From NCBI GenBank assembly GCA_050743075.1, contig JBOGDS010000106.1:1-10995 (forward strand): a DNA stretch of 10,995 nt. The letters are read 5' to 3'. This document shows, piece by piece, positions 1 through 6,149 of the stretch. The stretch's first letter is position 1, and every line of letters begins with the position of its first letter. Below the pieces are notes generated by a model, which saw only the letters and a program-made list of their open reading frames with translations, was not told where the DNA came from and did not search any database. A program made the translations under genes and the position numbers. The stretch comes from JBOGDS01 sp050743075 (lineage in GTDB: Bacteria; Actinomycetota; Actinomycetes; Jiangellales; Jiangellaceae).

Positions 1-166
1 GGCCCGGTCAGGCACACGGTCCCGCCGCAAGGCTCCTGCGCCGGGGGGCGGCGGCGTCGTGGACAACGTGCTCGGCTCGTCGGCGTTCGAGAGCTTCCTG
101 AAGTCCGCCGGCACCGCGCTGGCGAAGGAGATCTCCCGGGGCATGTTCGGTACCCGCCGCCGCTGA
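1..166 (+). CDS. C-terminal tail of a DUF853 / HerA-like helicase family protein (partial, 5' end outside window)
   Basis: The frame is open from the first base and stops at TGA 164-166, giving the last 54 residues of a protein that begins outside the window. An Arg/Ala/Pro/Gly-rich stretch is followed by a short helical tail with the motifs GSSAFESFLKSAG and KEISRGMFGTRRR. This matches the C-terminal end I know from DUF853 proteins (YjgR-type, HerA/FtsK-like ATPases), where a small-residue linker precedes a conserved tail ending in a basic RGxFGxRRR. The ATPase core with its Walker motifs is not in the window, so the family call rests on the tail alone. The gene is convergent with the sigma factor gene, with 25 bp between their stops. 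Confidence 0.6.
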   Translation, partial: ARSGTRSRRKAPAPGGGGVVDNVLGSSAFESFLKSAGTALAKEISRGMFGTRRR

Positions 167-191
167 GCCCGCCCGGCGCCCGGCCGCTGCG

Positions 192-1091
192 TCAGGCGTC
201 GTCGTCAGCCGCGGCGAACCTGCGGACGCGATCAGGGTCGGCGATCGCGTCTATCTCGGCGATCCTGCCGTCGGCGACGGTGAAGCCGATCACGGTGATG
301 GGCCGCCCGCGCGCGGAGACCGCCACCACCCCGGCCGCTCCGTTGACCAGCGCGGGGCGGAGGTCGACGGCCCGCAGAATGGGCGCGAGCCCGCTCAGTG
401 ACTGCCTGGCCACGGCGGCTGCGCCGCGGATCTTCATGGAGGCCGACGGGCGATTGGCGCCGGCGTCGATCCGGAGCACGACGTCGGGATCGAGCACGGC
501 GACGAGCGCGTCGAAGTCGCCGCCACGCGCCGCGGCGAAGAACGCGTCGACCACCTCGCGCTGGCGAGCAAGCTCGGGGTCCGGCGCGGGTACGTCGGCG
601 CCCCTGACGCGGCGTCGTGCCCGGCTGGCCAGCTGCCTGGCGGCCGGAGGGGGTCGACCCACCATGGGAGCGATCTCCTCGAACGGCACCTGGAACATGT
701 CGTGCAGCACGAACGCCAACCGTTCCGCGGGCGTCAGGGTGTCGAGCACGACGAGCAGGGCAAGGCCGACCGAATCGGCCAGCAGCGCCTCGTCTTCCGG
801 CTGGAGCTCTCCCTCCGAGCTGACCAGCGGGTCGGGGACGTACACCCCGAGGGATTCCTCGCGCCGCAGATTACGCGAGCGCAGCATGTTCAGGCACACC
901 CGGGCGACGATCGTCGTCAGCCATCCACCGAGGTTCTCGACCTCGCCCGGGCTCGACCGGCTCAGCCGCAGCCAGGTGTCCTGAACCGCGTCGTCGGCCT
1001 CGGCGAGCGAACCCATCATCCGGTAGGCCACCGCCCGCAGCCGCGGCCGGTGCTCCTCGAAGCGATCCGCCAGCCAGTCGTTCTCGTCCAT
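192..1091 (-). CDS. ECF RNA polymerase sigma factor, ECF41/SigJ type, with C-terminal SnoaL-like domain
   Basis: The 299-residue protein is a sigma-70 family regulator that would direct RNA polymerase to a small promoter set. Region 2 lies at about 10-74 (AYRMMGSLAEADDAVQDTWLR, then the GGWLTTIVARVCLNMLRSR helix). Region 4 lies at about 103-162 (LTPAERLAFVLHDMF, then a helix-turn-helix). A NTF2/SnoaL-like extension follows at about 176-293 (VVDAFFAAARGGDFDALVAVLDPDV). This layout defines ECF41-like sigma factors, which need no separate anti-sigma factor because the C-terminal domain modulates activity. The linker WLPEP motif is replaced by YVPDP (84-88), and the DGGGK motif of the SnoaL domain by DAGAN (209-213). 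The ATG at 1091 has GGGAGG 9 nt upstream. The divergent epimerase gene is the expected ECF41 partner. The sigma call is firm; the exact subgroup is less so. Confidence 0.9.
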   Translation of the reverse strand: MDENDWLADRFEEHRPRLRAVAYRMMGSLAEADDAVQDTWLRLSRSSPGEVENLGGWLTTIVARVCLNMLRSRNLRREESLGVYVPDPLVSSEGELQPEDEALLADSVGLALLVVLDTLTPAERLAFVLHDMFQVPFEEIAPMVGRPPPAARQLASRARRRVRGADVPAPDPELARQREVVDAFFAAARGGDFDALVAVLDPDVVLRIDAGANRPSASMKIRGAAAVARQSLSGLAPILRAVDLRPALVNGAAGVVAVSARGRPITVIGFTVADGRIAEIDAIADPDRVRRFAAADDDA

Positions 1092-1115
1092 CGGTCACAT
1101 CCTCCCGTCGCCGCG

Positions 1116-1144
1116 TGTCATAGGAGTGACTCGGTGCACACGTC
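1116..1144 (+). promoter_or_regulatory. Candidate ECF41-type promoter of the epimerase gene
   Basis: TGTCATA (1116-1122) is followed after 18 nt by CGTC (1141-1144), 26 bp before the ATG at 1171. The elements resemble the ECF41 consensus (TGTCACA / CGTC) with one mismatch in the -35 and an exact -10. The spacer is longer than on the opposite strand. It forms an inverted pair with TGTGACA at 1148-1154, so the divergent promoters overlap. Confidence 0.4.
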
Positions 1145-1154
1145 CGATGTGACA
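1128..1154 (-). promoter_or_regulatory. Candidate ECF41-type promoter of the sigma factor gene
   Basis: Read on the minus strand, TGTCACA (1154-1148) is followed after 16 nt by AGTC (1131-1128), with the sigma gene ATG at 1091. Published ECF41 promoters carry TGTCACA at -35 and CGTC at -10, so the -35 element is an exact match and the -10 has one difference. This would make the sigma gene autoregulated. The assignment is inferred from motif and position only. Confidence 0.45.
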
Positions 1155-1170
1155 CGACGAGGAGGACACG

Positions 1171-2163
1171 ATGCGAGTTCTGGTTGCGGGTGCGAGCGGT
1201 GCGATCGGCACCCGGCTCGTCGCCCAGCTCATCGAGCGAGGTCACGAGGTGATCGGCACCTCCCGCTCGCCGGGAAGCGCCGAGCGGGTGCGCGCGCTCG
1301 GGGCGACGGCGATCCCGCTCGACCTGCGCGATCCGCGCGCCGTGCGGGTGGCCGTGCTCGAAGCCGAGCCCGACGCGATCGTCCACCAGGCAACTGCGCT
1401 GGCGGATTTTCGCTTCTCCAGGAGCCTCGACCGCACGTTCGCGGCGACGAACCGGCTGCGGACCGAAGGCACCGACGCGCTGCTGGCTGCCGCGAGCGAG
1501 GCTGGCGTGCACCGGCTTGTCGCCCAGAGCTTCGCCCCCCATCGCTACGCGCGCGAGGGCGGTCCGGTGAAGACCGAGGAGGACCCGCTCGACCCCGCCC
1601 CGGCGGCCGGAGCGCGTGAGACCAACGCCGCGATGAGCTACCTCGATCAGGCGGTCATCGACGCCGGCGGGATCGCGCTGCGCTACGGCGGCTTCTACGG
1701 CGCGCCCAACGACGGGATGATCGAACCGGTCCGCAAGCGCCAGTTCCCGATCATCGGCGACGGCGGCGGTGTCATGTCGTTCATCCACCTCGACGATGCC
1801 GCTGCGGCGACCCTACTGGCGCTCGAACACGACGGCGGCGGCATCTACAACATCGTCGACGACGAGCCCGCGCCGGTCCGCGAGTGGCTGCCGGTGCTCG
1901 CGAAGGCGCTCGGCGCAGCGCCGCCGCGGCGTGTCCCTCGCTGGCTCGCGCGGCTGGTCGCGGGCGAAGGCGCTGTGATGATGGGGACAGAGGCGCGCGG
2001 CGCCTCGAACGCGAAGGCCAAGCGTGAGCTCGGCTGGACACTGCGCTACCCGAGCTGGCGGCAAGGCTTCGCCGCGGCCTACGGCCAGCAAGCAGAGCGG
2101 AGGATGCGGGATTCGAACCCGCGAGGGGTTGCCCCCAACACGCTTTCCAAGCGTGCGCCCTAG
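1171..2163 (+). CDS. NAD(P)-dependent epimerase/dehydratase family protein (extended/atypical SDR)
   Basis: The 330-residue frame is a Rossmann-fold oxidoreductase of the NAD-dependent epimerase family. The N-terminus carries the dinucleotide-binding GASGAIG (7-13), an acidic DLRD (51-54) and VHQATA (71-76). Later come RYGGFYGA (171-178), the FIHLDDAAAATLLAL block (204-218) and YNIVDDEPAP (226-235), all typical of extended SDRs. I do not see a clear YxxxK catalytic pair; Tyr126 is followed by REG, which points to an atypical member. The ATG has AGGAGG 5-6 nt upstream. Its divergent placement from an ECF41-type sigma gene suggests it is that sigma factor's target; its substrate is unknown. Recognisable homology ends near residue 305 (PSWRQGFAAAYG). 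The last 21 residues are read antisense through tRNA-Ser, and the TAG stop lies inside the tRNA gene, so the original stop may have been lost. Confidence 0.85.
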   Translation: MRVLVAGASGAIGTRLVAQLIERGHEVIGTSRSPGSAERVRALGATAIPLDLRDPRAVRVAVLEAEPDAIVHQATALADFRFSRSLDRTFAATNRLRTEGTDALLAAASEAGVHRLVAQSFAPHRYAREGGPVKTEEDPLDPAPAAGARETNAAMSYLDQAVIDAGGIALRYGGFYGAPNDGMIEPVRKRQFPIIGDGGGVMSFIHLDDAAAATLLALEHDGGGIYNIVDDEPAPVREWLPVLAKALGAAPPRRVPRWLARLVAGEGAVMMGTEARGASNAKAKRELGWTLRYPSWRQGFAAAYGQQAERRMRDSNPRGVAPNTLSKRAP

Positions 2164-2182
2164 GCCACTAGGCGAATCCTCC
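2098..2182 (-). tRNA. tRNA-Ser (anticodon GGA)
   Basis: On the minus strand the 85-nt gene folds as a class II tRNA. Acceptor GGAGGAT (2182-2176) pairs with ATCCTCC (2105-2099), and the discriminator is G at 2098. The anticodon stem CACGC/GCGTG encloses loop TTGGAAA with anticodon GGA at 2148-2146, reading UCC. A long variable arm (GGGGGCAACCCC) and T-arm GCGGGTTCGAATCCCGC follow. The 3' CCA is not encoded. A TACCCT -10-like box lies 7 nt upstream (2195-2190). The gene lies antisense to the 3' end of the epimerase frame. Confidence 0.95.
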
Positions 2183-2239
2183 GCGGCCGAGGGTATCCGA
2201 GCCCACCGGACCCGCCGAAATCTGCCAACCCGGAGGTGC

Positions 2240-2310
2240 GGGAGGAGCAAGGGCTAGCGGGCGCGCGCGACGCGCTCGTGTGCCGGCAGCTCTTGCGTGC
2301 TAGTCCTCCC
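2240..2310 (+). other. Imperfect long hairpin between tRNA-Ser and the SRP RNA gene
   Basis: GGGAGGA (2240-2246) can pair with TCCTCCC (2304-2310). Directly inside, GCAAGGGCTAGC (2247-2258) pairs with GCAGCTCTTGC (2286-2296) with one mismatch and one bulge, leaving a 7-nt bulge (2297-2303) on the 3' side. The apical part contains GCGCG-CGA-CGCGC (2262-2274). No gene and no T-tract are seen here. The likely role is stopping rightward transcripts from the epimerase before the SRP RNA promoter, since actinobacterial terminators often lack a T-tract. A structured RNA is the alternative. The pairing is seen in the sequence; the role is inferred. Confidence 0.45.
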
Positions 2311-2351
2311 GTACTTCGGGCCGGAGGTTGGGACGACGTCGGACGGCTTCG

Positions 2352-2380
2352 TTCGGTGTCCCGCAGGGGCCACGTACACT
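2352..2380 (+). promoter_or_regulatory. Candidate sigma-A-type promoter of the SRP RNA gene
   Basis: TACACT (2375-2380) is a good -10 box, and TTCGGT (2352-2357) sits 17 bp upstream as a weak -35. Transcription would begin near 2387, at the 5' end of the SRP RNA helix. The position is right for a housekeeping RNA promoter, but only the -10 is convincing. Confidence 0.5.
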
Positions 2381-2385
2381 GGGCA

Positions 2386-2480
2386 GCCGACCCCTCGCGT
2401 GGCGGCACCCCGCTGAACTCCCCCAGGGCCGGAAGGCAGCAAGGGCAGGTGGGCTCTACCGGGTGCGCGAGGGGTCCTTT
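2386..2480 (+). ncRNA. ffs: Small signal recognition particle RNA (4.5S RNA)
   Basis: This is the short bacterial SRP RNA, which binds Ffh (SRP54) and helps target nascent membrane and secreted proteins to FtsY and the translocon. The ends form a long helix: GACCCCTCGCG (2389-2399) pairs perfectly with CGCGAGGGGTC (2466-2476). The apex shows the conserved Ffh-binding domain: the GGAA tetraloop at 2431-2434 flanked by GGCC/GGC, and the asymmetric loop strand GCAGCAAGGGCAGG. No Alu-domain extension is seen, so it is the small type. Its position directly upstream of dnaX is common in actinobacteria. The exact ends are uncertain by a few nucleotides. Confidence 0.95.
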
Positions 2481-2556
2481 GTCGGAGCAACGAAGAGCCC
2501 GAGCGAGGAACGAGCGATGGTCCGTGTGCGACCGTCATTCCGTCGTACCGCACGAC

Positions 2557-2562
2557 TAGGGT
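2557..2562 (+). promoter_or_regulatory. -10 box of dnaX, placed for a leaderless transcript
   Basis: TAGGGT fits the actinobacterial TAnnnT -10 pattern and lies 4 nt before GTG 2567 and 7 nt before GTG 2570. Transcription from it would begin at or within the start codon, giving a leaderless mRNA. There is no strong Shine-Dalgarno sequence nearby and no good -35. Confidence 0.45.
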
Positions 2563-2569
2563 TCCTGTG

Positions 2570-4474
2570 GTGTCCACGCTCGCGCTGTACCGCACCTACC
2601 GCCCCGGCCGGTTCGCCGACGTGGTGGGCCAGGAGCACGTCACCGGTCCGTTGACCCGGGCGCTCGAGAACGACCGCGTCCACCACGCCTACCTGTTCTC
2701 CGGTCCGCGGGGCTGTGGCAAGACGTCGAGCGCCCGGATCCTCGCCCGGTCACTCAACTGCGAGAAGGGGCCGACGTCCGAGCCCTGCGGTGAGTGCCAG
2801 TCCTGCGTCGAGCTGGCTCCCAACGGCGCTGGCAGCATGGACGTGGTCGAGCTCGACGCCGCCACCCACGGCTTGGTCGACGACGCCCGCGACCTGCGCG
2901 AGAAAGCCCACTTCACGCCGATCTCGGCCCGCTTTAAGATCTACATCATCGACGAGGCACACCAGCTCGGCCCTGGTGCGGCCAACGCCCTGCTTAAGCT
3001 CATCGAGGAGCCGCCGCCGCACCTGAAGTTCATCTTCGCGACGACGGCGCCGGACAAGATCCTCGGCACCATCCGGTCCCGCACGCATCACTATCCATTC
3101 CGGCTCATCCCCGCGCGGATCCTCCAGCAGAATCTCGCTCACATCTGCGAGCGGGAGGGCGTCGCGATCGAACCGGCAGCGCTGGCGCTCGTCGCACGGG
3201 CAGGGGCCGGGTCTGCGCGCGATGCGCAGTCGGTGCTGGGTCAGCTGATCGCCGGTTCGGGCGAGGACGGGGTCACGTACGACCTCGCGATCGCTCTGCT
3301 CGGCTTCACCGACGCTGCCCTGCTCGACGAGGTCGTCGACGCGATCTCCGCCGCGGACCCACCGGGCGTGTTCGCCGCCCTCGACCGGGTGATGGACTCC
3401 GGCCATGATCCGCGCCGCTTCCTCACCGACCTGCTGGAGCGCTTCCGCGACCTCGTCGTCGTTCGCGCAGTCCCCGACGCGGCGTCGACGGGACTGATCG
3501 AGGCGCCCGACGACCAAGCTGCGCGGATGGCCGCTCAGGCCAGCCGGTTCGGCCGGTCCGACCTGGTCCGCCTCGCCGACGTCGTCGACGAAGGCATCAC
3601 CGCCATGAAGGGGGCGACGCCCACCCGCCTGCAACTCGAGCTGGTCTGCGCCCGGCTCATGCTGCCCGGCGCCGACGACTCCGTCGCCGGCGTCCAGGCG
3701 CGGCTCGACCGGCTGGAGCGCCGGCTCTCTCTCGACAGCGCTGTGCCAGTGAGCAGGCAGGCGCCCGCCGCGGAGGTCCAGCCCGCGGCAGAGGTCCAGG
3801 AACCCACCGATGCCCCTCCGACGGCCGAGTCAGCACCGGTCGCCCCGACGTCGGAGGCGGCGGAGTCCCGTGCAGCCTCGGCAGCTGCCGCCCCAACCGT
3901 CGCGGTCGCCGCGCCGGGCCCGGGCGCAGGCGGGGTCACCGACGTCCGGCGGCTGTGGCCGGAGATCTTGGTGCGCCTGCGCGAGATCAAGCGCACACCG
4001 TGGAGCCTGCTGTCGCAGGAGTCTGCCGTCGTCGACGTCACCGACGGTGTGCTGACGCTGGCCTTCAGGCAACCGTCGCTGCGCGACACGTTCGCCCGCC
4101 GTTCGGACTTCCAGGACAACGTGCGCCAGGCGATCACCGACGTCCTCGGCGTCGATCTACAGGTCGAGGCCATCGTCGATCCGTCCGCAGACCCTGCCCG
4201 CAGCTCCTCAACTGCGCGCGCCCCCGGGGCGGAGACCGCTGCGCAGGGCGGGCCCACCGGGACGGCCTCGAATCCGACACCCCCGCCTCGGGAGGCCAAC
4301 GTCCCGGCAACGCGGCCGGGGCAGGAACCGGATGCGGCGCCGCCGGGGCGGGCCGGCGGCTCGGGCGAGGCCCACCCCGACGACCCTGACCACGACGACG
4401 CCGGACTGTCCAAGCGGGAGCTGCTCGAACGCACGCTCGGCGCCCGCGTGATCGAGGAGATCGACCACTCCTGA
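2570..4474 (+). CDS. dnaX: DNA polymerase III subunits tau/gamma (clamp loader ATPase)
   Basis: DnaX is the ATPase of the clamp loader that opens and loads the beta clamp; the tau form also joins the loader to polymerase. The AAA+ core opens with LALYRTYRPGRFADVVGQEHV. It shows Walker A GPRGCGKT (about 45-52), a zinc-binding cluster (Cys64, 73, 76, 79), Walker B IIDEAH (about 126-131), FATT sensor 1 and the arginine-finger segment IRSRTHHYPFRL, the place of the SRC motif. Domain III runs to about 370. An Ala/Pro/Glu-rich linker of about 70 residues follows, then a C-terminal tau domain (VTDVRRLWPEILVRL to about 540) and a second disordered, acidic tail. Two GTG codons are adjacent at 2567 and 2570. 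I chose 2570 because MSTLALYR matches the usual actinobacterial N-terminus and fits the -10 spacing; 2567 would add one residue. I see no A-rich slippery heptamer, so a frameshifted gamma form is not expected. Confidence 0.95.
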   Translation: MSTLALYRTYRPGRFADVVGQEHVTGPLTRALENDRVHHAYLFSGPRGCGKTSSARILARSLNCEKGPTSEPCGECQSCVELAPNGAGSMDVVELDAATHGLVDDARDLREKAHFTPISARFKIYIIDEAHQLGPGAANALLKLIEEPPPHLKFIFATTAPDKILGTIRSRTHHYPFRLIPARILQQNLAHICEREGVAIEPAALALVARAGAGSARDAQSVLGQLIAGSGEDGVTYDLAIALLGFTDAALLDEVVDAISAADPPGVFAALDRVMDSGHDPRRFLTDLLERFRDLVVVRAVPDAASTGLIEAPDDQAARMAAQASRFGRSDLVRLADVVDEGITAMKGATPTRLQLELVCARLMLPGADDSVAGVQARLDRLERRLSLDSAVPVSRQAPAAEVQPAAEVQEPTDAPPTAESAPVAPTSEAAESRAASAAAAPTVAVAAPGPGAGGVTDVRRLWPEILVRLREIKRTPWSLLSQESAVVDVTDGVLTLAFRQPSLRDTFARRSDFQDNVRQAITDVLGVDLQVEAIVDPSADPARSSSTARAPGAETAAQGGPTGTASNPTPPPREANVPATRPGQEPDAAPPGRAGGSGEAHPDDPDHDDAGLSKRELLERTLGARVIEEIDHS

Positions 4475-4507
4475 TGCACCCGTGCCGGGCCGGCGCCACC
4501 GCGGCGT

Positions 4508-4513
4508 TAGGCT
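4508..4513 (+). promoter_or_regulatory. -10-like box upstream of ybaB-recR
   Basis: TAGGCT lies 43 bp before the TTG start of ybaB, in the 82-bp gap after dnaX. It fits the TAnnnT pattern, and a transcript from it would begin near 4520 with a leader of about 37 nt that includes the AGGAGG site. No -35 is evident. It suggests ybaB, recR and the DUF5063 gene can be transcribed independently of dnaX. Confidence 0.35.
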
Positions 4514-4556
4514 CGTGGGACAACGGTGAGCCCGCTCGTGAAGAGGAGGCGGCAGC

Positions 4557-4946
4557 TTGTTCCCGTCCGGCCCCGAGGGCTTCGACGTCCAGCAGTTGCT
4601 CCAGCAGGCGCAGCAGATGCAGCAACAGCTGATGTCGGCGCAGCAGGACCTCGCCGATCGAGAGGTCACCGGCAGCGCCGGGGGCGGCCTGGTCCGCGCG
4701 ACGGTCACCGGCACGGGTGAGCTCGTCTCGCTGGAGATCGACCCGTCCGTCGTCGACCCGGCCGACGTCGAGACGCTCAGCGATCTGGTCGTCGCCGCCG
4801 TTCGCGACGCCAACGCGCAGGTGCAGAGACTCGCGGCTGAGCAGATGGGGCCGCTCGGCCAGGGGCTGGGAGGCTTGCTCGGAGGCGCGCCCGGTGCCGA
4901 CCCGGGTGCCGACCCGTCCGGGCCACCGCGCCCGCCCGGGCACTGA
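4557..4946 (+). CDS. ybaB: YbaB/EbfC family nucleoid-associated protein
   Basis: This 129-residue protein belongs to the YbaB/EbfC family, small dimeric DNA-binding proteins that coat DNA and are nearly always encoded between dnaX and recR. The Gln-rich N-terminal helix (DVQQLLQQAQQMQQQLMSAQ, about 10-29) leads into the conserved core EVTGSAGGGLVRATVTGTGELVSLEIDP. The second helical block, ETLSDLVVAAVRDANAQVQ, is also typical. The C-terminal tail is Gly/Pro-rich, with a small tandem repeat giving GADPGADP. The start is TTG at 4557: AGGAGG at 4544-4549 sits 7 nt upstream, and MFPSGPEG is the usual actinobacterial beginning. The stop is 8 bp before recR. Confidence 0.93.
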   Translation: MFPSGPEGFDVQQLLQQAQQMQQQLMSAQQDLADREVTGSAGGGLVRATVTGTGELVSLEIDPSVVDPADVETLSDLVVAAVRDANAQVQRLAAEQMGPLGQGLGGLLGGAPGADPGADPSGPPRPPGH

Positions 4947-4954
4947 TCAAGTCC

Positions 4955-5554
4955 ATGTACGAGGGCGTCGTCCAGAGCTTGATCGACGAGTTGGGTCGCT
5001 TGCCGGGCGTCGGCCCGAAGAGTGCCCAGCGGATCGCGTTCCACCTGCTCGCGGCCGACCCGGTCGACGTCCGGCGGCTGGCGGAGGTGTTACTCGAGGT
5101 CAAGGACAAGGTCCGGTTCTGCTCCGTGTGCGGCAACGTAGCCGAGGAAGAGCAGTGCCGCATCTGCCGCGATCCGCGGCGCGACCCGTCGGTGCTGTGC
5201 GTCGTCGAGGAACCCAAGGACGTCGTCGCGATCGAGCGCACGCGCGAGTTCCGCGGCCGCTACCACGTCCTCGGCGGCGCGATCAGCCCGATCGAAGGCA
5301 TCGGTCCCGACGACCTGCGGATCCGCGAGCTGCTCGCCCGGCTCGCCGACGGCAGCGTCACCGAGCTGATCCTCGCGACCGACCCGAACCTGGAGGGGGA
5401 GGCGACCGCGACGTATCTCGCCAGACTGATCAAGCCGATGGGGTTGCGCGTCACCCGCCTGGCCAGTGGACTTCCGGTGGGCGGGGATCTCGAGTACGCC
5501 GACGAGGTCACGCTGGGCCGCGCATTCGAAGGTCGGAGGTTGCTCGATGTCTGA
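4955..5554 (+). CDS. recR: Recombination mediator protein RecR
   Basis: RecR works with RecO (and RecF) to load RecA onto SSB-coated single-stranded DNA in gap repair. At 199 residues it has the family's normal length and every expected part. A helix-hairpin-helix lies at about 10-32 (LGRLPGVGPKSAQRIAFHLL). A C4 zinc finger uses Cys56, Cys59, Cys68 and Cys71. The Toprim domain, about 80-175, has VVEEPKD near its start and ATDPNLEGEATATYL at 141-155. The C-terminal segment RLASGLPVGGDLEYADEVTLGRAF, interrupted here only by family-typical variation, is canonical. The ATG has no strong Shine-Dalgarno, so it is probably translated by coupling to ybaB, 8 bp upstream. Its 3' end overlaps the next gene by 8 bp. 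Confidence 0.97.
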   Translation: MYEGVVQSLIDELGRLPGVGPKSAQRIAFHLLAADPVDVRRLAEVLLEVKDKVRFCSVCGNVAEEEQCRICRDPRRDPSVLCVVEEPKDVVAIERTREFRGRYHVLGGAISPIEGIGPDDLRIRELLARLADGSVTELILATDPNLEGEATATYLARLIKPMGLRVTRLASGLPVGGDLEYADEVTLGRAFEGRRLLDV

Positions 5555-6143
5555 GCCGGGTACCGCCGAGGACTATGCCGAGTTCGCCGCCGAGATCGCC
5601 GACCAGGTCGAGAGCTTCCTGGTCGCTCTGCGCGCGATTGCTCGTGGCGACGACCCGGGCAGCACGCTGTCGCTGCTCTTGCTCGAGGTGAGCCAACTGG
5701 TGCTCGCCGGTGGCCGGCTGGGAGCCATCAGCGACGTCGTTCCGGACGAGCGGTTCGAGCCCGATCCGGGGCCCGACCCCGACATCGAGGAGCTGCGTGA
5801 GCGGCTGGGCAAGCTGCTCGAGCCCATTGACGACTACCTCGAGGTCTTCGACCCCGTGGCAAGTCCGGCCGAGGTGGTTCCCTACCAACTCTCCGACGAC
5901 CTGACGTACATCGCCGGCGACCTGCTCCACGGCCTGCAGCACTACCGTGCCGGAAGCACCGTCGAGGCCCTGTGGTGGTGGCAGTTCTCCTACCTGAGCC
6001 ACTGGGGCAACCATGCGACGGCCGCGCTGCGCGGCCTGCACTCGCTCATCGCCCACACCCGGATGGACGCCGACCTCGACCCGCAGACGCAGGCGGAACA
6101 GGAGCTTTTGGCCGAGGTTGTCACAGAGGTCGTCGAGCGCTGA
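5547..6143 (+). CDS. DUF5063 domain-containing protein
   Basis: The 198-residue acidic protein is soluble, with no signal peptide or membrane segment. It is mostly predicted helix. The signature is the Trp-rich block EALWWWQFSYLSHWGNHATAALRGLHSLIAH (about 136-166 in two parts around the WWW), which I recognise from DUF5063 proteins found beside recR in actinobacteria. No enzyme motif is visible and the function is unknown. The start ATG 5547 overlaps the recR stop (ATGTCTGA) and has GGAGG at 5535-5539, 7 nt upstream. The open frame extends further left inside recR, but that part is out-of-frame recR sequence. Overlap with recR implies co-translation, and hence a possible link with recombination or replication. 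Confidence 0.85.
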   Translation: MSEPGTAEDYAEFAAEIADQVESFLVALRAIARGDDPGSTLSLLLLEVSQLVLAGGRLGAISDVVPDERFEPDPGPDPDIEELRERLGKLLEPIDDYLEVFDPVASPAEVVPYQLSDDLTYIAGDLLHGLQHYRAGSTVEALWWWQFSYLSHWGNHATAALRGLHSLIAHTRMDADLDPQTQAEQELLAEVVTEVVER

Positions 6144-6149
6144 CGGCCG

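Noticed and set aside
280..984. Long plus-strand open frame opposite the sigma factor gene
   Set aside because: It is Ser/Arg/Thr-rich low-complexity translation antisense to a clear ECF sigma factor, as expected in G+C-rich DNA.
871..1788. 305-residue minus-strand open frame across the sigma/SDR intergenic
   Set aside because: It overlaps both recognised genes in the wrong frame and spans their promoter region; its composition is Arg/Gly/Ala-rich with no family motif.
2024..2257. Plus-strand open frame with GGCGIRTREG
   Set aside because: This peptide is the well-known spurious translation of the antisense strand of a tRNA.
2236..2686. Several open frames on both strands over the SRP RNA region
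   Set aside because: They cross the SRP RNA gene and the dnaX start; none has a family match or ribosome binding site.
2570..4474. Programmed frameshift for a gamma form of DnaX
   Set aside because: I find no A AAA AAG-type slippery heptamer or equivalent in the frame.
5466..5546. Upstream extension of the DUF5063 frame
   Set aside because: The added 27 residues are an out-of-frame reading of recR, and the ATG at 5547 has a well-placed GGAGG.
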